A stretch of 64,000 nucleotides of DNA from Chryseobacterium sp. StRB126 (GCF_000829375.1 NZ_AP014624.1:186001-250000), one strand, 5' to 3'; positions 29,028-38,503 are shown, counted from the first letter of the stretch. Notes: generated by a model from the sequence alone, not told the origin. Numbers and translations are program-made.

Positions 29028-29876
29028 ATGAATGAACCACAGCAAAAGTGGACAGAAACCATTGAAGCAAATCACTCTTTATTTGACTTAAAACTCAAGG
29101 AAGTATGGCGATATAAGGATCTTATTTACATGTTTGTGAAGAGGGACTTCATATCAAGCTTCAAGCAAACCATTTTGGGACCAATCTGGTTTTTTATCAA
29201 TCCTATCTTTACAACAATCACTTACCTGATTATTTTTGGAAGATTTGCGAAATTGCCTACAGATGGTGCTCCCGGCATTATATTTTATCTTTCCGGGGTT
29301 ACTTTATGGAATTATTTTTCCGGAGCCCTGCTGGGCACTACAGCAACCTTTACAGGAAATGCCAATATCTTTGGTAAAGTATATTTCCCAAGATTGGTAA
29401 CACCCATTTCGATTGTTATTTCAAACTTGATGCGTTTAAGCGTTCAGTTTATCTTATTCCTGATTGTATGGGTATATTATTTTATCAACAATGAAATTTC
29501 TCCCAACTGGTGGCTCTTAGTAACTCCTTTTTTACTCATCCTTATGGCTCTTTTTGCTCTGGGGGTTGGAATGATATTTTCAGCACTTACTACAAAATAT
29601 AAGGATTTAAGTATGCTTTTAACATTCGGCATAAGCTTATATATGTATGCTACTCCGGTAATTTACCCGGTATCTATGCTTCCGGGGTATTTCAAAAAGC
29701 TGGCAAAATTCAATCCACTAACGGGTATTTTTGAATGTTTCAAATATGGTTGGCTAGGAGTGGGAGATTTTTCTCCGGTAATGCTGGTGGCCAGTACTGT
29801 TATCATTCTGATTCTTCTAGTAATAGGAGTCATTACCTTTAACAAAGTAGAGAAAACCTTCATGGATACAGTATAG
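29028..29876 (+). CDS. wzm: ABC-2 polysaccharide exporter permease (Wzm-like)
   Basis: This is the membrane subunit of an ABC transporter that moves undecaprenyl-linked O-antigen or capsule across the inner membrane. About six hydrophobic segments follow a cytoplasmic N-terminus. WRYKDLIYMFVKRDF and LGPIWFFINP are hallmarks of the ABC-2/TagG family. The length of 282 aa is normal. It is followed after 43 bases by the ATPase gene. Because export is of the ABC type, the glycan should be completed in the cytoplasm. No Wzx flippase or Wzy polymerase was recognised in the window. Confidence 0.93.
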   Translation: MNEPQQKWTETIEANHSLFDLKLKEVWRYKDLIYMFVKRDFISSFKQTILGPIWFFINPIFTTITYLIIFGRFAKLPTDGAPGIIFYLSGVTLWNYFSGALLGTTATFTGNANIFGKVYFPRLVTPISIVISNLMRLSVQFILFLIVWVYYFINNEISPNWWLLVTPFLLILMALFALGVGMIFSALTTKYKDLSMLLTFGISLYMYATPVIYPVSMLPGYFKKLAKFNPLTGIFECFKYGWLGVGDFSPVMLVASTVIILILLVIGVITFNKVEKTFMDTV

Positions 29877-29919
29877 TTGAAGATAAAAACACTAGAATAA
29901 AAATTTAAAACTGAAAAAA

Positions 29920-31179
29920 ATGCTAGCTTTAAAAGCAGAAAACATATCAAAACAATATCGCCTGGGGGAAGTGGGAACAGGAACTCTTTCTCATGACCTC
30001 AACAGGCTTTGGCATAAGGTAAGAGGCAAAGAAGACCCCTATTTAAAGATTGGGGAAGCTAATGACAGAACCTCAAAAGGAAACTCTGACTACGTATGGT
30101 CACTCCGTGATATCAACTTTGAAATTGAGCAAGGAGATGCTATAGGAATTATAGGGAGAAATGGTGCTGGAAAATCTACCCTGCTAAAACTTTTAAGTAA
30201 AGTAACTAAACCCACCACAGGCAAGATCTATACAAACGGTAGAATAGCCTCTCTATTAGAGGTAGGAACCGGTTTTCATCCTGAAATGACCGGTCGCGAA
30301 AATGTATTTCTAAACGGAGCTATTCTGGGGATGACCCGAAAAGAAATCAAACGTAAATTTGATGAGATTGTAGATTTTTCAGGCGTTGAAAGGTATATTG
30401 ATACCCCTGTTAAAAGATATTCTTCGGGAATGTATGTACGTCTTGCATTTGCTGTTGCTGCCCACCTGGAATCTGAAATCTTAATTGTAGACGAAGTTCT
30501 TGCCGTAGGAGACGCCGATTTTCAGAAAAAATGTTTAGGAAAAATGAATGATGTTGCCAAAGGAGAAGGAAGAACAATCCTTTTTGTAAGTCATAATATG
30601 ACCGCTGTAAAAGAGCTTTGCAACAAAGGCATTCTTCTCACTCAGGGAACTCTGGAGTATGAAGGAGATATGCTGAGCACCATTATAGAATATCAAAAAA
30701 ACAGTGCATCTACCTCTCATTATCAATATAATGGAAACCTTGATGATGCCATAGGAAATGAAAACATTAGAATAAAGGAGTTTTCCGTATCTGCTCTGCA
30801 GGGTAAACTTCTTGATATTAATTCTGGAATAAGAGTTAAACTGGTTTTCCATAATTACCGTCCCAATATCAATCTTGATGCAACATTTGAATTACGAAAT
30901 TATGAAGAACTTATTGTTTTCCATGTAGGAAAAATCCTTACCAAAAATCAGGATTCTAAGACTGGAGAGTATTCTATTGAGTTCGATATTCCTGCAGGAT
31001 TATTAAATGCCGGAAATTACTACTTCAAACTATTTTTCGGAAAAGACCAGACTGAAGCCTTGTTTATTCTTGATAACTCTGTTGGTTTTGAAGTTGAAAA
31101 TGTAAAGGTAGGAAGCAAAATGCATATATACCCTGGGATTACAAGACCTAATTTTGAATATAATGTAAAAACACCATGA
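29920..31179 (+). CDS. wzt: ABC polysaccharide exporter ATPase with C-terminal extension (Wzt-like)
   Basis: This is the ATPase partner of the permease. Walker A is GRNGAGKST (about 78-86), the ABC signature is YSSGMYVRLAFA, and Walker B is ILIVDEVLAVGD (about 188). After the nucleotide-binding domain (to about 250) comes a beta-rich extension of about 160 residues. In E. coli O8/O9a Wzt such a domain binds the modified glycan terminus. If that holds here, export depends on recognising a chain-terminating modification. The stop overlaps the next gene by 4 bases (ATGA). Confidence 0.93.
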   Translation: MLALKAENISKQYRLGEVGTGTLSHDLNRLWHKVRGKEDPYLKIGEANDRTSKGNSDYVWSLRDINFEIEQGDAIGIIGRNGAGKSTLLKLLSKVTKPTTGKIYTNGRIASLLEVGTGFHPEMTGRENVFLNGAILGMTRKEIKRKFDEIVDFSGVERYIDTPVKRYSSGMYVRLAFAVAAHLESEILIVDEVLAVGDADFQKKCLGKMNDVAKGEGRTILFVSHNMTAVKELCNKGILLTQGTLEYEGDMLSTIIEYQKNSASTSHYQYNGNLDDAIGNENIRIKEFSVSALQGKLLDINSGIRVKLVFHNYRPNINLDATFELRNYEELIVFHVGKILTKNQDSKTGEYSIEFDIPAGLLNAGNYYFKLFFGKDQTEALFILDNSVGFEVENVKVGSKMHIYPGITRPNFEYNVKTP

Positions 31180-31577
31180 TACCTCAGATAATACAGTTTC
31201 CAAAAATATATGATAAGCGTGGAAATCTTTCATTTTTAGAACACCCTAATCAGCTTCCTTTTGAAATTGCCAGAACCTATTGGATCTATGATGTTCCGGG
31301 AGGAGAACTGAGGGGCAGCCATGCTTTTAAAGAACAACAGGAAGTGATCATCGCTTTATCAGGAAGCCTTGATGTGGTTATACATGATGGAAAGGAAGAG
31401 AAAGTTTATTCATTAAACCGTTCCTATTACGGGTTATACATTCCTAAAATGTATTGGAGAAGACTGGAAAATTTCTCAACTAACTCTCTGGCACTCATTG
31501 TTTCTGATAAATCTTATGATGAGAAAGATTACATAAGGGATTTCGAAATATTTAAACAACTTACAGATGAAAGATAA
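31176..31577 (+). CDS. WxcM/FdtA-like cupin, possible variant of dTDP-sugar 3,4-ketoisomerase
   Basis: This is a single cupin domain of 133 aa, of the family that isomerises dTDP-4-keto-6-deoxyglucose to the 3-keto sugar. It has GELRGSHAF where active FdtA enzymes usually have GSHAHK: His49 is present, but the second histidine position is Phe51. The C-terminal SYDEKDYIRDFEIF is typical of the family. It overlaps wzt by 4 bases and the next cupin gene by 11. It may be a variant isomerase, a binding partner of the next protein, or inactive. Confidence 0.85.
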   Translation: MIPQIIQFPKIYDKRGNLSFLEHPNQLPFEIARTYWIYDVPGGELRGSHAFKEQQEVIIALSGSLDVVIHDGKEEKVYSLNRSYYGLYIPKMYWRRLENFSTNSLALIVSDKSYDEKDYIRDFEIFKQLTDER

Positions 31578-31989
31578 AGTTTCAGTTTTTGATTGCAGTG
31601 TAATCGATTTGGGCAAAGTTGGTTTCGATGAAGGTAATCTAACAGTTGTTGAAAATGATTCACACTTTCCTTTTAATGTGAAAAGAGTCTTTTACCTGTA
31701 TGATATTGCAGGTGGCGAAAGTCGTGGAGCACATTCCCATCGAGAGTGTCATCAGTTTCTGATTGCAGCAAGTGGAAGCTTTGAAGTATCTTTGGATGAC
31801 GGAAAGTTTAAAAGACAGGTATTTCTCAACCGCCCCGATCTGGGTCTACACATTCCTCCAGGAATCTGGGCCTCGGAAATTAATTTTTCTTCGGGAGCAA
31901 TTTGTTTGGTTTTAGCTTCTCACCATTATAATGAAAAAGATTATGTGAGAGACTATGATACTTTTTTAAAGATACAGAATGAATTATAA
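31567..31989 (+). CDS. fdtA: FdtA-like dTDP-4-keto-6-deoxyglucose 3,4-ketoisomerase
   Basis: This is the second cupin of the tandem pair, 140 aa. [15 protein letters not shown] keeps both active-site histidines (His56 and His58), and [14 protein letters not shown] closes the domain. It would turn the RfbB product into dTDP-3-keto-6-deoxyhexose for amination at C3. Whether the product is the xylo form (Fuc3N route, FdtA) or the ribo form (Qui3N route, QdtA) cannot be read from the sequence. It overlaps both neighbours by 11 bases, indicating tight translational coupling. Confidence 0.85.
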   Translation: MKDKVSVFDCSVIDLGKVGFDEGNLTVVENDSHFPFNVKRVFYLYDIAGGESRGAHSHRECHQFLIAASGSFEVSLDDGKFKRQVFLNRPDLGLHIPPGIWASEINFSSGAICLVLASHHYNEKDYVRDYDTFLKIQNEL

Positions 31990-32479
31990 AATACACTCTC
32001 TGGCAGATGTCCAGACTGAAAATATTGGTACCGATACAATGATCTGGCAGTTTTGTGTTATTTTAAAAAACGCTAAAATTGGCAGCAATTGTAATATCAA
32101 CTGTAATGTTTTCATAGAGAATGATGTTGTAATTGGAGATAATGTCACCATAAAGCCGGGAGTTCAGGTATGGGATGGAGTTACTTTAGAGGATAATGTT
32201 TTTATTGGTCCTAATGTAACCTTTACTAATGACCTGATTCCACGTTCTAAACAATATCCCATAGAATTTAGCAAAACGCTCGTAAAGAAAGGTGCTTCTA
32301 TTGGGGCTAACGCAACAATCATTGCAGGCAATACCATTGGAGAAAACGCTCTAATTGGTGCAGGAAGTGTTATAACAAAAGATGTTCCTGCCAATACAGT
32401 TTGGTTTGGAAATCCTGCAAAACAAAGAGGAACCATTAATAATAACGGAGAAATACTATATACAAACGCTAATGATTAA
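31979..32479 (+). CDS. Hexapeptide-repeat N-acetyltransferase (FdtC/QdtC-like)
   Basis: This is a left-handed beta-helix acetyltransferase of 166 aa. Successive (I/V)G(D/E)N hexapeptide turns run from about 30 to 140 ([32 protein letters not shown]), ending [13 protein letters not shown]. With the aminotransferase gene overlapping its end by 8 bases and two FdtA-like cupins before it, it most probably acetylates the 3-amino group of a dTDP-3-amino-3,6-dideoxyhexose. WbpD/WlbB-type UDP-sugar acetyltransferases are close relatives and an alternative. Confidence 0.85.
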   Translation: MNYKIHSLADVQTENIGTDTMIWQFCVILKNAKIGSNCNINCNVFIENDVVIGDNVTIKPGVQVWDGVTLEDNVFIGPNVTFTNDLIPRSKQYPIEFSKTLVKKGASIGANATIIAGNTIGENALIGAGSVITKDVPANTVWFGNPAKQRGTINNNGEILYTNAND

Positions 32480-33572
32480 GTTTTTAGATCTTCAGAAAAT
32501 TAATTTAGAATACCAACAGGAAATAGAGGCTAAGCTTATAGATGTCTTCCGTTCCGGATGGTATTTAATGGGTAAGGAGCTATTGAGTTTTGAAGCTAAT
32601 CTTGCCAATTATATTGGAGCAAAACATGCCATCGGAGTAGCCAATGGATTAGATGCCCTTCGCCTTATTCTTCGAGGTTATATTGAGTTGGGTGTGATGA
32701 GTCACGGTGATGAAATCATTGTTCCATCCAATACTTATATTGCTTCCATTCTTGCCATTTCAGATAATGGATTAGTTCCTGTTTTGGTAGAACCGGAAAT
32801 CAATACTTACAATATTGATATTTCCAAAATTCAGGAAAAAATCACTCCTAAAACAAAAGGAATTCTGCTTGTGCATTTACAGGGAAGGGTTGTCTTTTCG
32901 GATCAGCTTAAAGAACTTGCTCACCAACATCGTCTTAAAATCATTGAAGATAATGCCCAAGCTATTGGTGCTGAATGGAATGATATAAAATCCGGAAATC
33001 TTGGAGATGCTGCCGGATTCAGCTTCTACCCAGGTAAAAACTTAGGCGCTCTGGGAGATGCCGGTGCTGTTACCACTAATGATGACGATTTGGCTAAGAC
33101 GATCAGAGCATTAGCTAACTATGGCTCCAATCAGAAGTATGTTAATATTTACAAAGGATTAAATTCCAGATTGGATGAAATTCAGGCTGCCGTTTTAGAT
33201 ATAAAATTGAAATATATTGATCGTGAAAATGAAAGCAGAAGAATTATTGCCCAACGTTTCATCAATGAAATTACCCATCCAGACATCATTCTTCCTGAAT
33301 ATCCTGAAAATGAAAAGGAACATGTATGGCATGTATTTGTCATCAGATCATCAAGAAGAGATGAACTTCAGGCATATCTTACAGAAAATGGAGTTCAAAC
33401 TCTGATCCACTACCCTATTCCGCCTCACCAACAGGAAGCCTATAAAGAATGGGAAAACCTTTCATTCCCTATCAGTGAAAAAATACATCAGGAAGTTTTA
33501 AGTCTCCCTATATCTTCAGTAATGAATGAAGAAGATATATCTACCATAATTGAAGTCATAAACAAGTTCTAA
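32472..33572 (+). CDS. DegT/DnrJ/EryC1-family sugar aminotransferase (FdtB/QdtB-like)
   Basis: This PLP-dependent transaminase transfers an amino group from glutamate to a keto sugar nucleotide. The chosen start is ATG 32472, giving 366 aa beginning MIKFLDL as in relatives; the frame is open further upstream, but that would overlap the acetyltransferase far more. PLP-binding features are [17 protein letters not shown] and [11 protein letters not shown] with Lys189. The context (RfbA, RfbB, cupins, acetyltransferase) points to amination at C3 of the 6-deoxyhexose. Confidence 0.92.
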   Translation: MIKFLDLQKINLEYQQEIEAKLIDVFRSGWYLMGKELLSFEANLANYIGAKHAIGVANGLDALRLILRGYIELGVMSHGDEIIVPSNTYIASILAISDNGLVPVLVEPEINTYNIDISKIQEKITPKTKGILLVHLQGRVVFSDQLKELAHQHRLKIIEDNAQAIGAEWNDIKSGNLGDAAGFSFYPGKNLGALGDAGAVTTNDDDLAKTIRALANYGSNQKYVNIYKGLNSRLDEIQAAVLDIKLKYIDRENESRRIIAQRFINEITHPDIILPEYPENEKEHVWHVFVIRSSRRDELQAYLTENGVQTLIHYPIPPHQQEAYKEWENLSFPISEKIHQEVLSLPISSVMNEEDISTIIEVINKF

Positions 33573-34793
33573 ATGCTAAAAAGGAAAAAAGTTTTATTTG
33601 TAACCAATTCATTACAAAAAGCAGGATCTGAAAAATATACTTTTGAAATTGTAAAGCATATAGACAAATCATTATTTGATGTGGAGGTATTAACCACTGC
33701 TGATGTTCATATAAATAAAAAATTTCCGCACGTTTATTATTTTGAACTTAAAAAACTGGGGATTAAAATTCACACCAATCTTCATAGACCAGGAGAAATT
33801 CAGCCTCAATTCATCCATCGTCTTCCTTTCAAAAAAATTTCAAATTATATCCTGTTCAGAATTAACAGGTATAGAAGAAGCAGCCTGTATCACAAAAGGC
33901 TCAATAAACTTCTCAGTTCTTTTGACGCTGTAATTCTGGTGGATGCCTTATTCTTTCATCATATAAAAAATAATCTTAATCCTAACATTTATTTTGAAAC
34001 CCATTTGATGTGCCATCAGGCCCAATTTAATCGTGATTTCAAAATCTATGAGGCCTATGACAAAAATTCAACTGCATATAATTTTGTATACGCTGATGAA
34101 TATCAATTAAAAGAAATAGAGGCTCAGGAAGTCAGAATAAAGAACACCTTTGGATTCCCGTTATCCATTAATGTTCATGATTTAGCACCCGTAAACTACA
34201 ACAAGATCCTAGAACAGAAGGAATTTAATATTGGAGTCTTTACAAGAATCAATCGAATTAAACCTATTGATAAAATCCTGGAAGCTTTTGAGGTTTTAAA
34301 AAATTTAAATTCTGAGGTAAAACTTAAGATTTTTGGTCACATCCAGGATCCTGATTATCATCAAGAATTAATGGAAATCATCAAAAATAAAGGACTTATT
34401 AATCATATCTCATTTGAGGGCCATGCTGAAAATATGCTGGAAAGCATTAAAGAAAAAAATGTTTCCCTTGCATGGATTGTTTCTATCTATGAATACGTAG
34501 GCTATGCAGCCACTGAATTATGCATGAACAATATTCCTATTATTCTGGACAATATTGATGGAAATAATTCGATAAAGCCTATTGATAATGAAACATCTAT
34601 TCCGCCTTATTTTTATACCCCTTCAGAATTAGCAAAACACACTCATTATATTCTATCCAACAACAAGTTAGAAGAGTTACAACAGTTGGAAACTGACAAA
34701 TTCTTATCTCAACATGATCTTGAGAAGAATATAAGCCATTATGAACAATACCTATTAAACGCACTTAAAAACCAAGAAGCAAAAATTCAATAA
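33573..34793 (+). CDS. GT4-type glycosyltransferase
   Basis: This is a GT-B fold retaining glycosyltransferase of 406 aa. The N-terminal acceptor domain starts LFVTNSLQKAGSEKYTFE. The C-terminal donor domain (about 215-395) has IGVFTRINRIKPIDKILEAF, KLKIFGH and YVGYAATELCMNNIPIIL, the counterpart of the usual EgfglxxxEAmaxGxPvia. It starts immediately after the aminotransferase stop codon, so it is cotranscribed. Donor and linkage are unknown; it probably adds a sugar to the exported glycan on the cytoplasmic face. Confidence 0.88.
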   Translation: MLKRKKVLFVTNSLQKAGSEKYTFEIVKHIDKSLFDVEVLTTADVHINKKFPHVYYFELKKLGIKIHTNLHRPGEIQPQFIHRLPFKKISNYILFRINRYRRSSLYHKRLNKLLSSFDAVILVDALFFHHIKNNLNPNIYFETHLMCHQAQFNRDFKIYEAYDKNSTAYNFVYADEYQLKEIEAQEVRIKNTFGFPLSINVHDLAPVNYNKILEQKEFNIGVFTRINRIKPIDKILEAFEVLKNLNSEVKLKIFGHIQDPDYHQELMEIIKNKGLINHISFEGHAENMLESIKEKNVSLAWIVSIYEYVGYAATELCMNNIPIILDNIDGNNSIKPIDNETSIPPYFYTPSELAKHTHYILSNNKLEELQQLETDKFLSQHDLEKNISHYEQYLLNALKNQEAKIQ

Positions 34794-34795
34794 TT

Positions 34796-35668
34796 ATGAC
34801 TGCCAAAGTATCTGTTATCGTACCTTGTTACAATCAGGCCCAATATCTTGATGAATGCCTTCAATCTGTTCTTGATCAGACCTATCAAAACTGGGAGTGT
34901 ATTATTGTCAATGATGGTTCTACAGATAACACAGAAGAGACAGCAAAAAAATGGGTTACAAAAGACCCTCGCTTCAGTTATGTTTATAAAGAAAATGGTG
35001 GGCTATCTTCTGCAAGAAATGCAGGACTTGAAAAAGCACAGGGAGATTACATCCAGTTTTTAGATAGTGATGACATGATTCATCGTGAAAAATTCTCAAA
35101 AAGTCTGAATCATCATTCAGAATACCCATTAATGGTAAGTCAATTTACCATTTACAGAAACCATACTCATGATCCCGGTTATAACCGCGTCGAGCAGGAA
35201 TACCTGTCTTTTGAAGAGATCGTATTCGGATGGGATCTAAAATTCAGTATACCGATTCACTGTTCGCTGATATCCAAAGAGCTTCTTAAAGGATTCCTTT
35301 TTGATACTTCCTTAAAAAGCTGTGAAGACTGGCTGATGTGGATTTATGTTACAAGAGATAATCCAAAGGTTCTTCTGGTAGATGAACCACTGGCCCATTA
35401 CCGTAAAGAAGACAATAATAATAGTATGTCTTCAGATCTATACAAAATTCTTCATCAAAGAATAAAGATTCTCCCTATATTAAAAAAATTGTATGGTGAT
35501 GATGTTCATGACCGGTTAGCTTATCACATCATTGATGTACGCTCCTCTCAATTTATTGAAATGAGATCTGAATTTAATAAAATAACAGGCGGCAGGTTTA
35601 TATCCGGCTATCTGAATTTGAAAAAATACTATTATAAACTTTTTCAAAATAAAAGCAGACAGAATTGA
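34796..35668 (+). CDS. GT2 glycosyltransferase
   Basis: This is a GT-A fold transferase of 290 aa. The N-terminus is VSVIVPCYNQAQYLDECLQSVLDQTYQNWECIIVNDGS-like, continuing NGGLSSARNAGLEKAQGDYIQFLDSDDM with the metal-binding DSD. A second acidic site, SCEDWLMW, follows near residue 180. It begins 2 bases after the preceding gene. The acceptor is unknown. A 219-base gap with a possible gene remnant follows it. Confidence 0.9.
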   Translation: MTAKVSVIVPCYNQAQYLDECLQSVLDQTYQNWECIIVNDGSTDNTEETAKKWVTKDPRFSYVYKENGGLSSARNAGLEKAQGDYIQFLDSDDMIHREKFSKSLNHHSEYPLMVSQFTIYRNHTHDPGYNRVEQEYLSFEEIVFGWDLKFSIPIHCSLISKELLKGFLFDTSLKSCEDWLMWIYVTRDNPKVLLVDEPLAHYRKEDNNNSMSSDLYKILHQRIKILPILKKLYGDDVHDRLAYHIIDVRSSQFIEMRSEFNKITGGRFISGYLNLKKYYYKLFQNKSRQN

Positions 35669-35697
35669 AATTGAAGCAGCTTTGCTTCAGATAATAT

Positions 35698-35919
35698 TTG
35701 ATAAAAAAGGAATTACAAAAGGAAGCATCAATGACACAACTCCAAAAATTTCACATGAAAGAAAAAGAGCTTCTGGAAGAATACCTTAATGCATATCCTA
35801 ATTATCCATTTCATTTGAAAAAACAAAACTTTGCTATAAACAAGAATCTTCTTATTACGTTGTATAAAATTTTAATATCTTCAACCGATGAAAATATCCG
35901 TGGCCCTCTGTACCTATAA
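35698..35919 (+). pseudogene. Short open frame, possible gene remnant
   Basis: A 73-codon frame starting with TTG (first ATG at codon 12) lies in the gap between two GT2 genes. It overlaps the start of the next one by 32 bases. The residues KEKELLEEYLNAYPNYPF resemble a helical tail more than an independent protein. It could be the stranded C-terminus of a lost glycosyltransferase, or chance. No domain is recognised. Confidence 0.25.
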
Positions 35920-36814
35920 CGGTGAAAAATATATCGCAGAACAGCTGGAAAGTATTCTCAACCAGAAGAAATCCGTATATGAAATCATCATCTGTGATGA
36001 TCGCTCTACCGATGACACTTTAAGGATTATTTCACATTATGAAAATCAGTTTCCGGACATTATCAAAGTATATCAAAACCCGGAAAACCTAGGCTATGTA
36101 GGCAATTTTGAAAAAGCAATGACCCTGTGCACCGGAAATATTGTCTTTCTTTGTGACCAGGATGACCGATGGTTTACAAATAAAACCTCTGCAATTATTG
36201 AGATTTTTGAAAAACATCCCAATATTGACATTGTATGTCATAACATTAAACTTTTCGGTGAAGCCATTAACCCTTCAGAAGAAATAACCTATTGGGATTT
36301 AGATTCTACTGGCCCAAGCACATTTACACAGCCACAAGATATCATCAAAAGAATTTTATATCAGGGTAATTTATTTCCCGGAATGAGTATGGCCATCCGT
36401 AATACTTTTCTGAAGGAACATCTTCCCCTTAAAAAAATCAATCCGGTTATCATTCACGATTATGAGCTTTTGCTGCTTGCCGCAGATAAAAATGCCGTTT
36501 GGGCAGAGGACCAAATTTTAGGAGAATATCGTATACATCCGAAACAAAGTATCGGCTATAAAACATTTTCCCATTTTAAACCCTCTGAAAAACCAATCTT
36601 CACCCGAGAAACCTTATTTACCATCTTTCAAAGGCATCCTTTTGTTAAAAAAACAATTAAAGGCCTCAGCTTAAATACTGAGCTTGAAAAAGGACACATC
36701 ATATACTGCCTTGAACAGTATAAAAATTATCTCAAAAATATTTCTTTTTTCGAACGGGTGATTACCAAACTCAAAATGAAATACTATTTTCATATATTTG
36801 ATTACCTGAAATAA
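35888..36814 (+). CDS. GT2 glycosyltransferase, rhamnosyltransferase-like
   Basis: This is a GT-A fold transferase of 308 aa. It starts ISVALCTYNGEKYIAEQLES and has ICDDRSTDDT, then FLCDQDDRW as the metal-binding segment, a pattern common in rhamnosyltransferase-like GT2 proteins. AIRNTF and IIHDYELLLLA follow in the acceptor half. No dTDP-rhamnose genes were found in the window, so the donor may be a different deoxy sugar such as the 3-acetamido sugar. A 67-base AT-rich gap separates it from the next gene. Confidence 0.88.
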   Translation: MKISVALCTYNGEKYIAEQLESILNQKKSVYEIIICDDRSTDDTLRIISHYENQFPDIIKVYQNPENLGYVGNFEKAMTLCTGNIVFLCDQDDRWFTNKTSAIIEIFEKHPNIDIVCHNIKLFGEAINPSEEITYWDLDSTGPSTFTQPQDIIKRILYQGNLFPGMSMAIRNTFLKEHLPLKKINPVIIHDYELLLLAADKNAVWAEDQILGEYRIHPKQSIGYKTFSHFKPSEKPIFTRETLFTIFQRHPFVKKTIKGLSLNTELEKGHIIYCLEQYKNYLKNISFFERVITKLKMKYYFHIFDYLK

Positions 36815-36881
36815 ATATTTTATATTTTTCAGATATGAAATATTATTCCCTCTATAACACAATTAATGAAATAACTAACAT

Positions 36882-37550
36882 ATGATTATTGGCAACGGTA
36901 TTATAGCAAACGCTGTAAAATCTTATGACAGAGAAGACATTATTTTTTTTGCCTCAGGAGTTTCAAACTCCCTTGAAACGAGAGCTTCGGAGTTTGAAAG
37001 AGAATCTTCTCTTTTAAAAACAGTGTATGAAGATAACAGAGAAAAGAAACTGATCTATTTTTCTACCCTGAGCATTCATGACCAATCCAAGCAAAACAGC
37101 CCTTATGTCATTCACAAAAAAGAAATTGAAAATTACATAGAAAACAATATTGGTAATTACCTCATCCTGAGAATTGGAAATATTGTAGGAAAAGGCGGAA
37201 ATCCCAATACACTGTTCAACTTTCTTAAAACACAGATTGGCAACAATAATAAATTCACACTGCACCTTAAAGCGAGAAGACTTCTTTTAGATATTGATGA
37301 TATCTGCAGATTTGTAGAATCTCAGGGACTACAGGCTCACAATAAGACCATTAATTTTTCCTTTCCCTATTATTACGATTTAAAGCAGATCATTAATGCC
37401 ATTGAAAAAGAAACCAATAAAAAAGGACTTTATCATGAAACCGATGAAGGTGATTTCTACCAAGTAGATTTTGATGAAAATATTATGATTTTTTTCTCAG
37501 AAAAAACACCAACAGAATATTTAGAAGCATTAACCAGAAAGTATATTTAA
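36882..37550 (+). CDS. Short SDR-family sugar-nucleotide epimerase/reductase-like protein
   Basis: This is a 222-aa Rossmann protein of the NAD-dependent epimerase/dehydratase group. The dinucleotide motif is a shortened GNGIIA at residues 4-9. STLSIHD near 61 carries the catalytic Ser/Thr, and YVIHK (Tyr75, Lys79) is the catalytic pair. RIGNIVG follows as in extended SDRs. It is about 100 residues shorter than typical RfbB/GalE proteins and lacks their usual N-terminal loop and most of the substrate domain. Its exact reaction is unknown. It lies 1 base before the next gene. Confidence 0.75.
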   Translation: MIIGNGIIANAVKSYDREDIIFFASGVSNSLETRASEFERESSLLKTVYEDNREKKLIYFSTLSIHDQSKQNSPYVIHKKEIENYIENNIGNYLILRIGNIVGKGGNPNTLFNFLKTQIGNNNKFTLHLKARRLLLDIDDICRFVESQGLQAHNKTINFSFPYYYDLKQIINAIEKETNKKGLYHETDEGDFYQVDFDENIMIFFSEKTPTEYLEALTRKYI

Positions 37551-37551
37551 G

Positions 37552-38493
37552 ATGGCTAATATTTATGTTATTATTGCAACTTACAATGCCATGAAATGGG
37601 CAGAAAGATGTTTTACCAGTTTACGAAACTCCAATATTCCGGTACAATCAATCGCTATTGATAACGGCTCTACGGACGGTACTCAGGATTATATTAAAAC
37701 CAACTTTCCAGAAGTTGATTTTATTCAGTCTCCGGAAAATTTAGGTTTTGGTAAAGCGAATAATATTGGTATTGAAAAAGCTTATAAAGAAGGAGCCGAT
37801 TTTTTTTATCTAATGAATCAGGATGCATGGATTTTCCCAGACAGCCTGGAACAATTGTTGGAAGTTTATCATCATTATCCCAACAAAGAGCAAATCGGTA
37901 TCATAAGTCCGATGCATTTAGACGGAAGCGAAAAAAAATTAGATCTCCATTTTGAAAATTATCTGGGTAAATATGCCAAAACAAACCGCTTAATTTCTGA
38001 CCTATTTTTAAAACAGCGAAGTAAATGGTACGAAATAGATTTTGTAAACGCTGCACATTGGTTATTACCTAAGTCTACCATTGAAATCGTTGGGGGGTTC
38101 AATCCGTTTTATTTCCACTATGGCGAAGACTATGACTATTTAAATCGTGTTTTGTATAATAAAAAGAAAGTTATACTTTGTCTGGATAGCCTTGTGGTTC
38201 ATGATACTAAACAGCATAAAACTTTTCAAAGTCCCGAGGACGCTTATAAAGAAAAATGGCTTTCATTGAGGTTACAAAAACAAACCCAATTTATGAATCC
38301 TGCATTCGAATTTGATCCTATAAAAATAAAAAAGCAATTATTAAGGGATTTTTATAAATTCGCATTAAAAGGTTATACAAAAGAGCGTATTGAGCAACGT
38401 GAAATGAATCAATATTTTTTACCTCGCTTACAAGAAATTCATGAGCATCGCCAAAAAATCATCAACTCGTCACACCCATTTTTAAATATATAA
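37552..38493 (+). CDS. GT2 glycosyltransferase (paralogue of the 41482 gene)
   Basis: This is a GT-A fold transferase of 313 aa of the WcaA/rhamnosyl-like group. It contains IIATYNAMKWAERCFTSLR, AIDNGSTDGTQDYI, NLGFGKANNIGIEKAY, and FYLMNQDAW, the metal-binding segment. FNPFYFHYGEDYDYLNRV lies in the acceptor half. The first 110 residues are nearly the same as in the protein at 41482-42405, pointing to a duplication within the locus. Both probably act on the same or related acceptors. Confidence 0.9.
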   Translation: MANIYVIIATYNAMKWAERCFTSLRNSNIPVQSIAIDNGSTDGTQDYIKTNFPEVDFIQSPENLGFGKANNIGIEKAYKEGADFFYLMNQDAWIFPDSLEQLLEVYHHYPNKEQIGIISPMHLDGSEKKLDLHFENYLGKYAKTNRLISDLFLKQRSKWYEIDFVNAAHWLLPKSTIEIVGGFNPFYFHYGEDYDYLNRVLYNKKKVILCLDSLVVHDTKQHKTFQSPEDAYKEKWLSLRLQKQTQFMNPAFEFDPIKIKKQLLRDFYKFALKGYTKERIEQREMNQYFLPRLQEIHEHRQKIINSSHPFLNI

Positions 38494-38503
38494 AAATTTC
38501 TAA

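Noticed and set aside
31176..31989. Cupins as RmlC-type epimerases of a dTDP-rhamnose pathway
   Set aside because: They are 133-140 aa with GxHxH/EKDY..RD features of WxcM/FdtA proteins, and no rfbD is present; RmlC is about 180 aa.
32382..32471. N-terminal extension of the sugar aminotransferase
   Set aside because: It overlaps the acetyltransferase by almost 100 bases and has no family counterpart; ATG 32472 gives the usual start.
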